From Planctomycetes bacterium syqfu (GTDB lineage: Bacteria > Planctomycetota > Phycisphaerae > Phycisphaerales > Phycisphaeraceae), in the NCBI GenBank assembly GCA_020974905.1, contig CP087563.1, positions 1,550,001 through 1,614,000 of the forward strand: DNA of 64,000 bases, written 5' to 3'. The translations under genes and the position numbers were made by a program. Under the pieces are notes generated by a model. It was given only the letters and a program-made list of their open reading frames with translations. It was not told the origin of the DNA and did not search any database. Below are positions 19,293 to 29,629 of this stretch, one piece after another; positions within the stretch are counted from its first letter, which is position 1; the number at the start of each line of letters is the position of its first letter.

Positions 19293-21173
19293 ATGACGCA
19301 CACCCGACTGTTTAACATTCTCACCATGCCTTTGATGCTGGTCTTACTTGGCAGTCTCTGCCTTAACACCCATGCTGCCCCTTACCCGCCGGAGGTATCC
19401 AAATGGGATAATGCGACCAAACAGGCGCAGCGCGATGCCGGTAATAAGCTGCTTGCAGACATTGAGGCAGCGATCAAAGCCGGTGAAAAAAACATCGTCA
19501 TTCCCAAAGGTGATTATCGCTTTGACAAACTGCTCAAAGACCGCCGTCCCATGCATGTACTCTGGTCGGACATGGATGGCGTGACCATTGACCTGTCGGG
19601 TTCGACGTTCTGGTTTGAAAATCCACGTGCAGGAATCGTCCTGGCGCGGAACAAAAACTTCACGCTCAAGAACGTCAATCTTGACTGGGATCCCCTGCCG
19701 TTTGCCCAGGGCAAGATCATGGCGATTGACCACCAAACTCAGCAGCTTCACGTCAAGATTGATGAAGGCTATGATCAACCGGTCAACGATTTCACCAAAG
19801 TCAAAAATCACTGGCGTGGCATGATCTTCAATCCCAAGACCCGCCGTCTCAAAGAACAGGTCATCGGCTTTGCGCTGGATGTCACCTGGAATAACCGTAC
19901 GCCAGAAGGCTACCAAATCGTCAAACTCAACGGTTTTTACGGTGTCAAACTCGATAAGTCCGGCATTGATGTTGGTGATGATATTGTCATGCTCCGCCGG
20001 ATGGGTCGGGCCATGCGCATCGAAACCTGTGAAAACAACACACTGGAAAATGTCACCTGCTACTCCAGCCCGTTCGTGACCTTCGCTCAGAACTTTGGAC
20101 GCGGCAGCGCGACATTCCGCAATGTCAACATTCTCCGGCGCCCTGGCACCAACCGACTCATCGGCTCCAATGCCGACGGCATCAACGTCGGGAACATGCA
20201 ATACGGCCCCACCCTTGAGAACTGTCGCATGGAGTTTCTTGGTGACGACTTCGTCAACATTCACAGTGCCTACAACCGTATCGTCTGGCAGAACTCCCCC
20301 ACCGAACTGGTCAGTTCCCTGATGAATGGCTACGGCGCCAATGATGCCAATGCCGGCAAAGACGTGGAGATTCTCTTCTTTGACCGCAAGACCATGAAGA
20401 AGATTGCAAGCCGAAAAGTCGTCAAGGTTACCACCAACAACCAGTATCCCGTCGAACAGGACAAGTGTCTCTTTGACCTGAAAAGCTGGTTCCATTCCGG
20501 TATCGCTTCACAGTTTCGTGAAGGTGCCAAGACTGCTCGCGCTCATATCATCACATTGGATAAACCAATCGAAATCACAGGTGATGTGGTCACCACGCTC
20601 CCGGACTATATCAGCGCAGGTGGCGTGGTTCGCAACTGTCACTTCATCGGCTCACTGGCGCGGGGTATCCGACTCCAGGCACCCAAGGCGATCATCGAAA
20701 ACAACATCATCGAAAACGTCATGGGCTATGGGATCAGCATGTGTGGCCAACCCTCCTACTGGGGTGAAGGACCCTATGTTCACTCAACGGTTGCACGCAA
20801 CAACAAACTCATCGACTGTGGGATCGGCCCGGCCAACCGCAATTGTCCTGCCATCTATGTCCAGCAAAGCGGTGACTACACGCAAAGCGACACGCAATAT
20901 GACATCACCATTGCCAACAACACCATTCAGGACTGTGGCGCAATGGGCATCATGGTTCGTGGCGTGATTGATCTGAAACTGCTGAATAACAACATTGAAG
21001 GCTACTATCTCTACAAAGTTCACGAACAACGCAACCCCATGCCCGAGGACATCAACGGTACGGGTTATGCCATTGTGCTCGATGCGATCACCGGCCTGAC
21101 CATGAAGGGCAACACGGTTTCACAACCCGGTCCTTTTGCAAAAGGCGATGTGTTTAAAGTACGAATCAAATAA
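19293..21173 (+). CDS. Secreted right-handed beta-helix protein 1
   Basis: 626 residues from ATG 19293, with CAGGAG seven bases upstream. The signal peptide (LFNILTMPLMLVLLGSLCLN, then THA) precedes PPEVSKWDNATKQAQRDAG. The body shows repeated beta-helix rungs: LSGSTFWFENPRAGIVLARN, FTLKNVNLDWDPLPFAQG, and FRNVNILRRPGTNRLIGSNA followed by DGINV. The GPTLENCRMEFLGDD(F) segment, with paired Asp, lies where polysaccharide-active beta-helix enzymes (GH28/GH110/pectate-lyase-like) keep catalytic acids. GH110-like activity is a guess; polysaccharide binding or cleavage is likely. First of three tandem paralogs. Confidence 0.8.
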   Translation: MTHTRLFNILTMPLMLVLLGSLCLNTHAAPYPPEVSKWDNATKQAQRDAGNKLLADIEAAIKAGEKNIVIPKGDYRFDKLLKDRRPMHVLWSDMDGVTIDLSGSTFWFENPRAGIVLARNKNFTLKNVNLDWDPLPFAQGKIMAIDHQTQQLHVKIDEGYDQPVNDFTKVKNHWRGMIFNPKTRRLKEQVIGFALDVTWNNRTPEGYQIVKLNGFYGVKLDKSGIDVGDDIVMLRRMGRAMRIETCENNTLENVTCYSSPFVTFAQNFGRGSATFRNVNILRRPGTNRLIGSNADGINVGNMQYGPTLENCRMEFLGDDFVNIHSAYNRIVWQNSPTELVSSLMNGYGANDANAGKDVEILFFDRKTMKKIASRKVVKVTTNNQYPVEQDKCLFDLKSWFHSGIASQFREGAKTARAHIITLDKPIEITGDVVTTLPDYISAGGVVRNCHFIGSLARGIRLQAPKAIIENNIIENVMGYGISMCGQPSYWGEGPYVHSTVARNNKLIDCGIGPANRNCPAIYVQQSGDYTQSDTQYDITIANNTIQDCGAMGIMVRGVIDLKLLNNNIEGYYLYKVHEQRNPMPEDINGTGYAIVLDAITGLTMKGNTVSQPGPFAKGDVFKVRIK

Positions 21174-21210
21174 CGACATGTTCACGAAACACCCATCCCT
21201 TCCACATGAT

Positions 21211-21370
21211 TAGAGCAGTTCCAGTAATTAATCTCCATACCATCTTAGATTTCGTCACTCCCGCGCAGGCGGGAGTCCAGTAGAACCTGCAAGCGTATAC
21301 AGAATACCACTGGATTCCCGCCTGCGCAGGAATGACGGAAGGTGGAGATTAATTTGTTGAACTGCTTTAA
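21211..21370. mobile_element. Miniature element with paired-palindrome core
   Basis: TA (21211-21212), then GAGCAGTTC and AATTAATCTCC on the left. On the right are GGAGATTAATT and GAACTGCTT, then TA (21368-21369). The interior (21253-21338) is the paired palindrome CGTCACTCCCGC...GCGGGAGTCCAG / CTGGATTCCCGC...GGAATGACGG that recurs seven times in this window. It separates beta-helix genes 1 and 2. Confidence 0.8.
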
Positions 21371-21435
21371 CGTCGTGTGGAAGGTTTTTCTGCCTTACTC
21401 TGGATTGATTGAAGTCGAGTATTCAGGAATAACAA

Positions 21436-23325
21436 ATGCTCTGCAATTTGCCCCGTCATTTGAGTGTGCTTTATTTGAGTTTGATCCTTGCCGGAAGCTT
21501 TGCAATGCAAACAACCTTTGCGGGTCCCCTGCCACCTGAGATGGCATCGTGGGATAATGCAACCAAACAGGCTCAGCGCGATGCGGGACAGAAGTTGCTC
21601 GCGGAGATTGATGCAGCAGTAAAACGTGGTAAAAAACAAATCACCATTGCCAAGGGGCATTACCGTTTCGACAAGACCATCGGTGATCGCAAACCCATGC
21701 ACATTCTCTGGGAGGACATGCAAGGGGTGTCACTGGATTTTTCCAACTCGACATTCTGGTTTGAAAATCAGGCAACAGGCATTTTTCTCAAACGCAACTC
21801 GGATTGCACCATCAAGAATCTCACGTTGGACTGGGCCCCACTGCCTTACGTGCAAGGTCGGATCATGGCGATCGACCATAAGAAGCAACATCTGCATATC
21901 AAGCTGGATGACGGTTACGATCCTGACAAAAATGCACCGCTGGTGAGCAACCCCAAAGCGCGTTGGCGTGGTTTGGTTTTTGATCCTGCTACACGAAAAC
22001 TCAAAGATCGTGTCATCGGTTTTTCGCTGTACAACAATTGGGAAAAACGCACGCCCGAAGGCTATCAAATCACCAGTTTCCGAGGGTTTTATGGGATCAA
22101 GCTCAAAGACTCAGGCATAGAAGTTGGCGATGAGATTGCCATGGTCAAACGCAAAGGTCGTGCAGTGCGTATCGAGTTCTGTCACAACAACACGATGGAA
22201 AACATCACCCTGCATGCCAGCGGCTTCGTAGGTTTTGTCCAGAAGCTGGGAACCGGCACAGCGACGTTCCGGAACATCCAGATTGTCCGCCGCCCTGACA
22301 CCAATCGTCTGATCAGTTGCAATGCTGACGGCATCAACATCAACAACATGGAAAACGGGCCGCTACTGGAAAACTGTAAAGTTGAATACCTCGGCGATGA
22401 CTGCGTGAATGTTCACAGCGCCTACAACCGTGTCGTCTGGCAGGATACCTCCAACCAACTCACGATGACGCAGATGAATCCCAATGCCATCAGCAAAGCC
22501 AACAGTGGCAAGCCGGTGAAGATCATTTTCTTTGATCGAAGCACGATGAAGAAACTTGCTCAACGAACCATCACAGCAGCTCAGAACATAGATGCTTACC
22601 CGGTGGATCAAAGCAAGGTGCTTTTTGATTTAAAGGATTGGTTCCACTCAGGTGATGCTGCCATGTTCCGCCCCGACATCAAAACAGCACCGGCCACACG
22701 CATTACGCTGGATCAACCGATCACCATCTCAGGCGATGTCATTGCAACCTGCCCAGAGTTTATCAGTGCGGGCGCGGTGATCCGCAACGGTCACTTTTCC
22801 GACACCATCGCCCGTGGCATTCGCCTGCAGGGTCCACATGCGTTGATCGAAAACAATGTCATCCAAAACACACGCGGCTATGGCCTGAGCATGAGTGGTC
22901 AACCCAGTTTCTGGGGTGAAGGGCCTTATGTCCATTCGACGGTTGCGCGGGGTAACACCTTCATCAACTGTGCCAATGACACCACGGATAAGAACCACCC
23001 GGTGATCATGGTCCAACAGCAAGGTGACTACACCGCCAACTTCACGCAGTATGACATCACACTCAAAAACAACCTCATCAAAGACGCACCGGCCATGGGT
23101 ATCATGGTGCGAGGCGTCAAAGACATTACCATCACCGACAACACCATCGACGGTTACTACACATCCCCCAATCTCTCGGAAGCTGAAAAAATCCCAGCCG
23201 AGTTCAACGGCACGGGGTACGGCATCGTCGTGGAGAGTTGTGAAAACGTAACCCTCAAAGACAACACCGTCATCAATCCCGGCAAATATGCCAGGGGAAC
23301 CATCTTCACCGCACGCAACAAGTAA
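21436..23325 (+). CDS. Secreted right-handed beta-helix protein 2
   Basis: 629 residues, ATG 21436 with AGGAA before it. The signal peptide (LSVLYLSLILAGSFAM, then QTTFAG) is followed by PPEMASWDNATKQAQRDAGQ, almost the same as paralog 1. Conserved blocks shared by all three are STFWFEN, TIKNLTLDWAPLPYVQG, NIQIVRRPDTNRL, NADGINI, EYLGDDCVNVHSAYNRVVWQ and GQPSFWGEGPYVHSTVARGN. Same predicted fold and exported location as paralog 1. Length and domain content match, so this is a tandem duplicate that has diverged rather than a fusion. Confidence 0.8.
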   Translation: MLCNLPRHLSVLYLSLILAGSFAMQTTFAGPLPPEMASWDNATKQAQRDAGQKLLAEIDAAVKRGKKQITIAKGHYRFDKTIGDRKPMHILWEDMQGVSLDFSNSTFWFENQATGIFLKRNSDCTIKNLTLDWAPLPYVQGRIMAIDHKKQHLHIKLDDGYDPDKNAPLVSNPKARWRGLVFDPATRKLKDRVIGFSLYNNWEKRTPEGYQITSFRGFYGIKLKDSGIEVGDEIAMVKRKGRAVRIEFCHNNTMENITLHASGFVGFVQKLGTGTATFRNIQIVRRPDTNRLISCNADGININNMENGPLLENCKVEYLGDDCVNVHSAYNRVVWQDTSNQLTMTQMNPNAISKANSGKPVKIIFFDRSTMKKLAQRTITAAQNIDAYPVDQSKVLFDLKDWFHSGDAAMFRPDIKTAPATRITLDQPITISGDVIATCPEFISAGAVIRNGHFSDTIARGIRLQGPHALIENNVIQNTRGYGLSMSGQPSFWGEGPYVHSTVARGNTFINCANDTTDKNHPVIMVQQQGDYTANFTQYDITLKNNLIKDAPAMGIMVRGVKDITITDNTIDGYYTSPNLSEAEKIPAEFNGTGYGIVVESCENVTLKDNTVINPGKYARGTIFTARNK

Positions 23326-23457
23326 TCTCAGGAGAACGCAAAGCGCATTTCAAAAGGTTTTCCGTGGTTTTCGGAGGCTTCCGGGGGCGGGGGTTTTCGG
23401 GCGACAATTCATTCCCGTCATTTCAACGGCCCAGCCGCCAGTTCATTTGTTTTTCTT

Positions 23458-23490
23458 CCAGCCGGACCGTTTGTGTCCGGCTGGCTTGCT
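23458..23490 (+). terminator. Hairpin, probable terminator
   Basis: Perfect 10-bp stem CCAGCCGGAC/GTCCGGCTGG around a 7-base loop, followed by CTTGCTTTT. It stands 133 bp after beta-helix gene 2 and 68 bp before gene 3. The T-run is imperfect. Confidence 0.6.
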
Positions 23491-23557
23491 TTTGGGAGTC
23501 GACAGTTATCGTCTGCGCACATCGCGTTTCATATCACACATGACAAAGGAGGTCATC

Positions 23558-26500
23558 TTGTCCACACTACGCCATCAACCTCTGTTCGTGAGTCTGTTTG
23601 TTTTCATCTGCACGATCCAGCTTCACGCAGGGCCCTTCCCTGCTTCCATCGCATCATGGGACGAAACGACCAAAGCCCAGCAACGTGCAGCAGGTGTCGC
23701 TGTCCTTCAGAGTATCGACGCAGCCATTGCCAACGGTGATCCGTCGATCACCATCGCACAAGGCGACTACCGATTCGACCAGGTCATCGGCAGCACCTAC
23801 ACCTGTCACATCCAATTTCTGCAAGTCGAAAATTTCACCATCGACTTCTCCGGCTCAACGCTTTGGTTTGATGATGCACGCACTGCAATCAGCTTCTACA
23901 AAAGTAAAAATCTCACCGTCAAGAATTTCAAAATCGACTACGACAAACCCCTCTTCGTCCAAGGCACGATTTCATACATCGCTTCCTCGGGCAATGAACT
24001 GCATATGACCATGGATGCGGGTTACGAAGCAGCCTATGACATCCTGGGCAATGGTGGGAAATGGCGTGCCGTTGCCTTTGACCCAGCTACCAACGATCTC
24101 AAACCCCAGGTCCATGGCATGTCCATGTATTTCTACTTTGACAACAAGACAGCAGGTGGGGACTACATTCTTTCGTACTCCGGCTTTTATGGTGTCAGCC
24201 TGCAGAACTCCGGCCTGGAAGTTGGTGATCGCATTGCAATCATGCCGCGCGTTGGCGATGGGCGTGCACTCAAAGTTGAACTCAATGACGGCTTTCGCAT
24301 GGAGAACGTCGACATTTATGCTGCACCGTTCGTTGCTGTCGCTGGCAATCTCAACAAGGGGCATCTCGAATTTTCCAACGTCAACATCATCCGCCGCCCG
24401 AACACCGACCGACTGCTTGCAGGCAATGCGGATGGGATTAACTGTGCGTCATCTGCTGAAGGTCCACTGATTGAAGACTGCACCCTTTCGTATCTTGGCG
24501 ATGACTGCATCAACACGCATGTCCCCTACCAACGCGTGGTCTGGCCGGAGTCTTCCACGCAGTTGCTCATCACATCGTTGGGTTTGGCAAAGGCTCAGGT
24601 GGACGATGGCACGCCGGTCGTTATGAATTTCTTTGACCGGGCAAGTATGTTGCCACGGGGTCAGCGAAAAGTCTTGACCGTCCAAACCGTCAACAACTAC
24701 ACCATCACCGAATCGACCACCATCGCGGATCTGGATACCGACCCATGGTACAGCGGACCAGCAGCATCGTTGCGATATGGTGCAACGGTGACGGTCTACC
24801 GCATCACACTCGACAAAGCATTGACACTCAACGATGACACCATCGCCACCATCGAAGGGTTTCTTGGTGGCGGCACCATCATCCGTCGCACCCAGGGCGT
24901 TGGTTCGCTTGCAAGAGGCTTTCGCATCCAGACGCCCAACACGATGATTCAGGATTGCCTGATCCAAAACACCATGGGCTCAGGCATCAGCTTGTCGGGC
25001 CAACCGCATTACTGGGGTGAAGGACCCTATGTCACCAACGCCCAGGTGATCAACAATACGTTCGTCGACACCAACATTGGTGATCGTCCTGATGAAACCG
25101 GTGAGTCTGCATCACTGCACATTCGCACGGGCGGTGATTACACCACATCCTACATTCAGCATGACATCACCGTTGCCAACAATGTCATCCAGGACAGTGG
25201 TGGTTCAGCGATAATTATTCGCGGGATTGATGAACTGATCGTCAAAGACAACAACATCGACAATTACGTTCGCTTTGAAGAACCAGTATCGACGCTCGAT
25301 CCAAGTCTTGCAGGTCTGGGGTATGGCATTGTGCTGGATCACTGCCGCGGTGTGCAGTTTGCCAACAACATCATCTCCAATCCCGGCAGCCACGCTCAAG
25401 GCGAAGTCTTCGAAGCCGACATCATCGACGGACCATCCGATCAGCAACTCACTGTCGCGGATTGGCAGATCAACGGCAACAACGGCAGCGGGACATCGGT
25501 CACGCAAGTCTCCGACGGATCGCCCATGTCATGGTTGAGCAATCACCCAGCAGTCCAGATCACCGACACGTCTTCGACCTACGGTTCATCGCTGGGTGTC
25601 AGTTATGATCATGACAGCTACAGTTCCGACGAACCGTTGTATGTTGCCTTCGACTACAAGATTCTTGATGTCAGTACGAACACCCTTTCCATCGAAGCCA
25701 TCACGCGAAATAGTTCAGGCACCGGAGGTAGTTTCCTGATGCTTTATCGCGATGACGGCAGCACGCATGGCCTGGCAACGCACACCGACCAGCAAGTGAA
25801 CATGCTCGGTTATGACATTCAAATCAACCGCTGGTATCGCATTGAAATGGCGATTAACAATCTCACCCAATCCAGTCGTGATTACACGCTATTTGTTACC
25901 GATGACCAGGGCATCACCACGCGTTTTGACAACTTGCCGTTCCGAGTTCCCATCAGTGAGCTTGCCAACATCTCCATCATCAATAACTCAGGTGGATCAG
26001 CGCAAGGCAGCTTTGTCGTGGACAACATTCGCGTGGGTAAAACGCCGGTCTCTGAAACGAATCCGGTTTATGAATATGAAGTCGCACATCACACGACAAG
26101 CAATTTCATCGACTATTCAGCGCAGAGTTCTGCTTTGCCCTGGCTTGGGAGTTTGCCTGTGGTGTATACGGATACCACCGCCAGTTATGGGATCGGCGCG
26201 GGGATTGGTTACACGTTCACGAAGCATGACACAGACGATCTGCTATCCGTGGTGTTTGATTTTAAAATCGGTGATGCAGGTAACAATGACCTGTCTCTGA
26301 ACGCCTGCCTGCGATCCGAAAGTGGGACCAATGGCAACTTCCTTGTGCTGAATTTCGATGACGGTGCAGGTGGCTATGTCCTTGCCAACAAACTCAACAG
26401 TGGACTTACCAATCTGGGCATCCCGATCGATCCTGCCTTGTGATATCGCGTGGAGATGCACGTCAGAGACATCGCCTCAGCCAGCACCGATCACTATGAC

Positions 26501-27106
26501 CTGCTGGTGAGAAGCGAGGATGGTCATGAGTATCGCGTCAATGACCTGCCCTTCCGTTTTGCGATCTCAGACATCAAGCATCTGAACATTTTCAACAACT
26601 CCGGCAACAACTACACCGGTCAGGTACTCGTGGACAATGTCAAAGTCGGGCATCGTCAATTGAGCTTGCCAATCATCTTTGATGATCTCTCCAACTATGC
26701 CGGATCACAGACTACGCTGGATAATCTCGCGTTCAATGTCGATCAGACCGAGGTCAAACTCAGTGGCAACAACTGGAAGAAACAGCCTCTAACCTACACC
26801 GTCACTGCGGACACCTGGATGAGCTTTGAATTCAAAAGCGACATCCTCGGCGAGATTCAGGCGATTGGATTGGATGACGATGATGTCCAAACGCTCTCTC
26901 GCTTTTTCACGTTAGCCGGTTCGCAGGATTGGAGTGGGACGGTCTTTGATTTTGACAATTACACCCAGGAAGGTTGGCAGACGTATCACATCCCCATCGG
27001 CCAATACTACACGGGGAACATGAATTACATCGTGCTGGTGAATGACGATGATGCCAACGAAGCCAGCGATTCGCAGTTCCGAAATATCGTGGTGTATGAC
27101 AAATGA
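23558..27106 (+). pseudogene. Beta-helix protein 3 with C-terminal modules, broken by in-frame TGA
   Basis: TTG 23558 is preferred as start because AAGGAGG lies 5 bases upstream; ATG 23540 has no such site. After a signal peptide, residues to about 630 form a beta-helix like the two preceding paralogs (GDDCINTHVPYQRVVW, GQPHYWGEGPYV). Then come two tandem beta-sandwich repeats of about 180 residues (each with LPFR and NISIINNSG / LNIFNNSG) and a final domain (NNWKKQPLTYTV, GQYYTGNMNYIVLVNDDD) like a known C-terminal carbohydrate-binding-type module. TGA at 26441-26443 interrupts repeat two. The aligned position in repeat one is Trp (NRWYRIEM versus stop-YRVEM), so TGG to TGA is the simplest cause. 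Confidence 0.8.
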
Positions 27107-27118
27107 AAAGTAATTAAT

Positions 27119-27286
27119 GGAGCAGGTCGTTCAAAAACAATGATCTCCACCATCCGTCACTCCCGCGCAGGTGGAAGTCCAGTGGAACCTGCAAGCGTCA
27201 ACAGAATGCCACTGGATTCCCGACTTCCGGGGCGCGGGAATGACGAAATCAGAGACACAATGAGAATATGTTTTATTGAACTGCTC
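27119..27286. mobile_element. Decayed paired-palindrome element
   Basis: Left end GGAGCAGGTCGTTC, right end GAACTGCTC (27278-27286), enclosing a copy of the recurring core at about 27155-27245. It resembles the 21211-21370 element but has more changes. Confidence 0.6.
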
Positions 27287-27314
27287 AAATACCTAATGTG
27301 ATTTTTATTTTTTT

Positions 27315-27352
27315 ACACAGAACCTGTCAGCAGATGGGTTCTGTGTTTTTTA
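27315..27352 (+). terminator. Intrinsic terminator
   Basis: Stem ACACAGAACC/GGTTCTGTGT, 12-base loop, then TTTTTTAT. It lies downstream of the beta-helix gene set. Confidence 0.85.
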
Positions 27353-27394
27353 TAATCACTATCGCGTCATCGAGCATGTAGCGAGATTCGGCCG

Positions 27395-27817
27395 ATGGAT
27401 ATGATCCGACTGACAATCGACTTTGGTTTGTTGATTCTCATCTGGTTAGTTCAGGTGATTATTTACCCGACTTTTCGTGAGGTTGTGCCTGAGAAGTTCC
27501 AGGTTTATCACCGTCGTTACACAGGACAGATCACATGGTTCGTCCTGCCACTGATGTTCGGCCAGTTGGGCTTGCATGGCTATGAGCTATACAGGCAAGT
27601 GAGTCCGACGCATATCATCAATGCTGTTTTGATCCTTGTTGCCTGGCTGGTGACGTTTGGACTTTCGGTTCCCTGTCACAGCAAACTTGCCAAACACGGC
27701 TATGATCTGTCGGTGATCAATCGGCTGGTTTGGACAAATTGGCTTCGGACGGCAGCATGGACGGGTGTTGTGATTCTGGATATCCTGCTGATTGAACCTC
27801 CCGTCTTGTTCGCTTAA
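27395..27817 (+). CDS. Small integral membrane protein
   Basis: 140 residues with about four hydrophobic helices (IDFGLLILIWLVQVIIYPTF, TWFVLPLMFGQLGLHG, IINAVLILVAWLVTFGL and a C-terminal AWTGVVILDILLI). A conserved-looking CHSKLAKHGYD loop and HRRYTGQI precede helices. The pattern recalls DUF1772-type membrane proteins, but this is uncertain. The next gene begins 13 bp later, so they may be cotranscribed. Function unknown. Confidence 0.75.
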   Translation: MDMIRLTIDFGLLILIWLVQVIIYPTFREVVPEKFQVYHRRYTGQITWFVLPLMFGQLGLHGYELYRQVSPTHIINAVLILVAWLVTFGLSVPCHSKLAKHGYDLSVINRLVWTNWLRTAAWTGVVILDILLIEPPVLFA

Positions 27818-27830
27818 GAGGATCAGACTT

Positions 27831-28589
27831 ATGCTCGTTGCCCAGGATATCTGCTATTACCAATCGCCCCCCGATGACTATGCTGCCCAGAAGTGCACCA
27901 TGTATGTCCATCGCCCGGAGAATGACAACTATCCCGTCTTCGTCTACTTCCACGGCGGAGGTCTGAAAGGTGGCGGTCGCGGTGAAGGCGATCCGTTTGT
28001 TGAACGCATGATCGCTGAAGGCTTTGGCGTGGTGACCGCGGAGTATCGCGTGAGTCCGCAGGCCAAGTATCCTGCGTATAACCAAGACGCTGCAGCAGCG
28101 GTCGCATGGACCATCGAAAACATTGCGGACTATGGTGGTGATCCGACCAAGCTGTTTGTCACCGGACATTCGGCAGGTGGTTATCTCACTGCCATCACCT
28201 GCCTGGATGATCGCCACCTGTCCAAGTTCGGCCATCACATCACCGAGATCACCGGCAGTATCCCCACGTCCGGCCAGATGCTCACGCACTTTACCATCCG
28301 TAAAGACAAGGGTATTCCCTTCGAACGTCCGACGATCGACGAAGACGCCCCGCTGTTTTATGCCCATGATGTGAAGATGCCGATGTTCCTGTTGGCCGGT
28401 GGCGATGATATGGCAGCACGCGTCGAGGAAAACGCTCTGATGGCAGCCGTCCGAAAAGCCAACGGCCACGATGTCGAATTACTCGTCGTCCCCGGCCGGG
28501 ATCATGGCACCATCAAGGAGCACTATGCCAATCCTGATGATCCAGCAGCAGCAGGGATTCTGGCGTTTGTAAGACGACTGCTCGGTTAA
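27831..28589 (+). CDS. Alpha/beta hydrolase, esterase/lipase type
   Basis: 252 residues from ATG 27831, with AGAGGAT upstream. Oxyanion motif HGGGLKGGG (about 40-48), nucleophile elbow GHSAGG with catalytic Ser at about residue 116, a likely acid Asp near LLAGGDD, and catalytic His in GRDHGTI near 228. The HGGG plus GxSxGG combination is that of the hormone-sensitive-lipase/carboxylesterase group. There is no signal peptide, so it is cytoplasmic. Next to the sugar locus it might remove acyl groups from imported oligosaccharides, but this is inference. Confidence 0.88.
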   Translation: MLVAQDICYYQSPPDDYAAQKCTMYVHRPENDNYPVFVYFHGGGLKGGGRGEGDPFVERMIAEGFGVVTAEYRVSPQAKYPAYNQDAAAAVAWTIENIADYGGDPTKLFVTGHSAGGYLTAITCLDDRHLSKFGHHITEITGSIPTSGQMLTHFTIRKDKGIPFERPTIDEDAPLFYAHDVKMPMFLLAGGDDMAARVEENALMAAVRKANGHDVELLVVPGRDHGTIKEHYANPDDPAAAGILAFVRRLLG

Positions 28590-28604
28590 CCGGAATGTAT
28601 TGAA

Positions 28605-29111
28605 ATGACTGCAAAGCCAGTCACACTTCAGCGAACTATTTTTTGGCGTGTGATGTTGATCACTTCGGTTGTCGTCTGGGTGGTTGCCTGGTTATTGCTG
28701 GTATTTCTTCACACGGAAACGGTTTTAGGAACCGGGCCTGCGATGTTTCTTGCGGGGATCCTGCTCGCGTTGGTTCATGGTCGACGGTATCACCATCCGG
28801 TGTGGTGGCTCGCCATGATGAATCTGTTTTTGCCGGTGTTTTTTACGATACTCGTTAATCTGTACAAATGGAGTCCGGGCGAAGCGCGTGAGCCATTTAT
28901 CTACATGGGGTCGCTTGCGATGGCGTTGGCAATGGCGTTGACCGTCAAAGGTTGGCATATGGGGATCAAGACCTTCGAAGCCTGGCAGTGTCAGCAATGT
29001 GGCTATGCGTTGATCCATCTGCAAACTGACCAATGCCCGGAGTGTGGCAGGCCGTTTGATCCACAGGTAATCCAAAAGCTACAAGTCGATACCCAGTCAC
29101 TTCCTGATTGA
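28605..29111 (+). CDS. Membrane protein with C-terminal zinc ribbon
   Basis: 168 residues. Four hydrophobic segments (VMLITSVVVWVVAWLLLVF, AMFLAGILLALVHG, LAMMNLFLPVFFTILV, MGSLAMALAMALTV) are followed by a soluble tail. The tail WQCQQCGYALIHLQTDQCPE continues CGRPFDP and has two Cys-x2-Cys pairs, a rubredoxin-like zinc ribbon. The gene at 29807 has the same layout and nearly the same ribbon. Small planctomycete membrane proteins with such a tail are common. Role unknown. Confidence 0.75.
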   Translation: MTAKPVTLQRTIFWRVMLITSVVVWVVAWLLLVFLHTETVLGTGPAMFLAGILLALVHGRRYHHPVWWLAMMNLFLPVFFTILVNLYKWSPGEAREPFIYMGSLAMALAMALTVKGWHMGIKTFEAWQCQQCGYALIHLQTDQCPECGRPFDPQVIQKLQVDTQSLPD

Positions 29112-29179
29112 GAGACAACTTGACGGATGCCTCAAAGCGATCGACAATCATTTCATCAACCATTAACCGGGGTTCAACC

Positions 29180-29629
29180 ATGACTCAACAAGATCAAGAA
29201 CACCTTCGCATACTGGCCATTTTCTATTACATCGCTGCGGGGTTCCATGCCCTGCTTGCACTGCTGCCGTTGGTGTTCATTGTGATGGGCGTCACAACCA
29301 TCGGCTTTGGCTTTTCACAAAACCATGGTGCTGAAGCTTCGTTGCCCGGCGGATTGATTATTCTCATTGGCACACTGTTTATGATCTTCATTGCTGGCTT
29401 CGCCTACATTTACTATCTGACAGGCAAGTTTCTCAATCAGCAGAAGCACTGGATTTACTGCATCATTATCGCAGCGCTGACTGCTACGTCATTCCCCATT
29501 GGGACGATCCTGGGTGTGTTCACCATCGTGGTCCTCTGCCGCGATTCGGTCAAAGCCGTGTTTGAAGCCAATCGCACCGGTGGTTATACCAATGCCAATC
29601 CATCACAACATGCCGTGCTCGAACGTTAG
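29180..29629 (+). CDS. Small integral membrane protein
   Basis: 149 residues from ATG 29180 (MTQQDQEHLRILAIFYYIAA). About four hydrophobic helices: IFYYIAAGFHALLALLPLVF, GGLIILIGTLFMIFIAGFAY, WIYCIIIAALTATSFP and TILGVFTIVVLC. It resembles small DUF4870-like membrane proteins, not firmly. Its TAG stop straddles the left border of a miniature element: T and A belong to the TA target site and G is the element's first base. Confidence 0.75.
   Translation: MTQQDQEHLRILAIFYYIAAGFHALLALLPLVFIVMGVTTIGFGFSQNHGAEASLPGGLIILIGTLFMIFIAGFAYIYYLTGKFLNQQKHWIYCIIIAALTATSFPIGTILGVFTIVVLCRDSVKAVFEANRTGGYTNANPSQHAVLER

Noticed and set aside
19344-20495. Long open frame antisense to beta-helix gene 1
   Set aside because: The plus strand carries a signal peptide and blocks conserved in two neighbouring paralogs.
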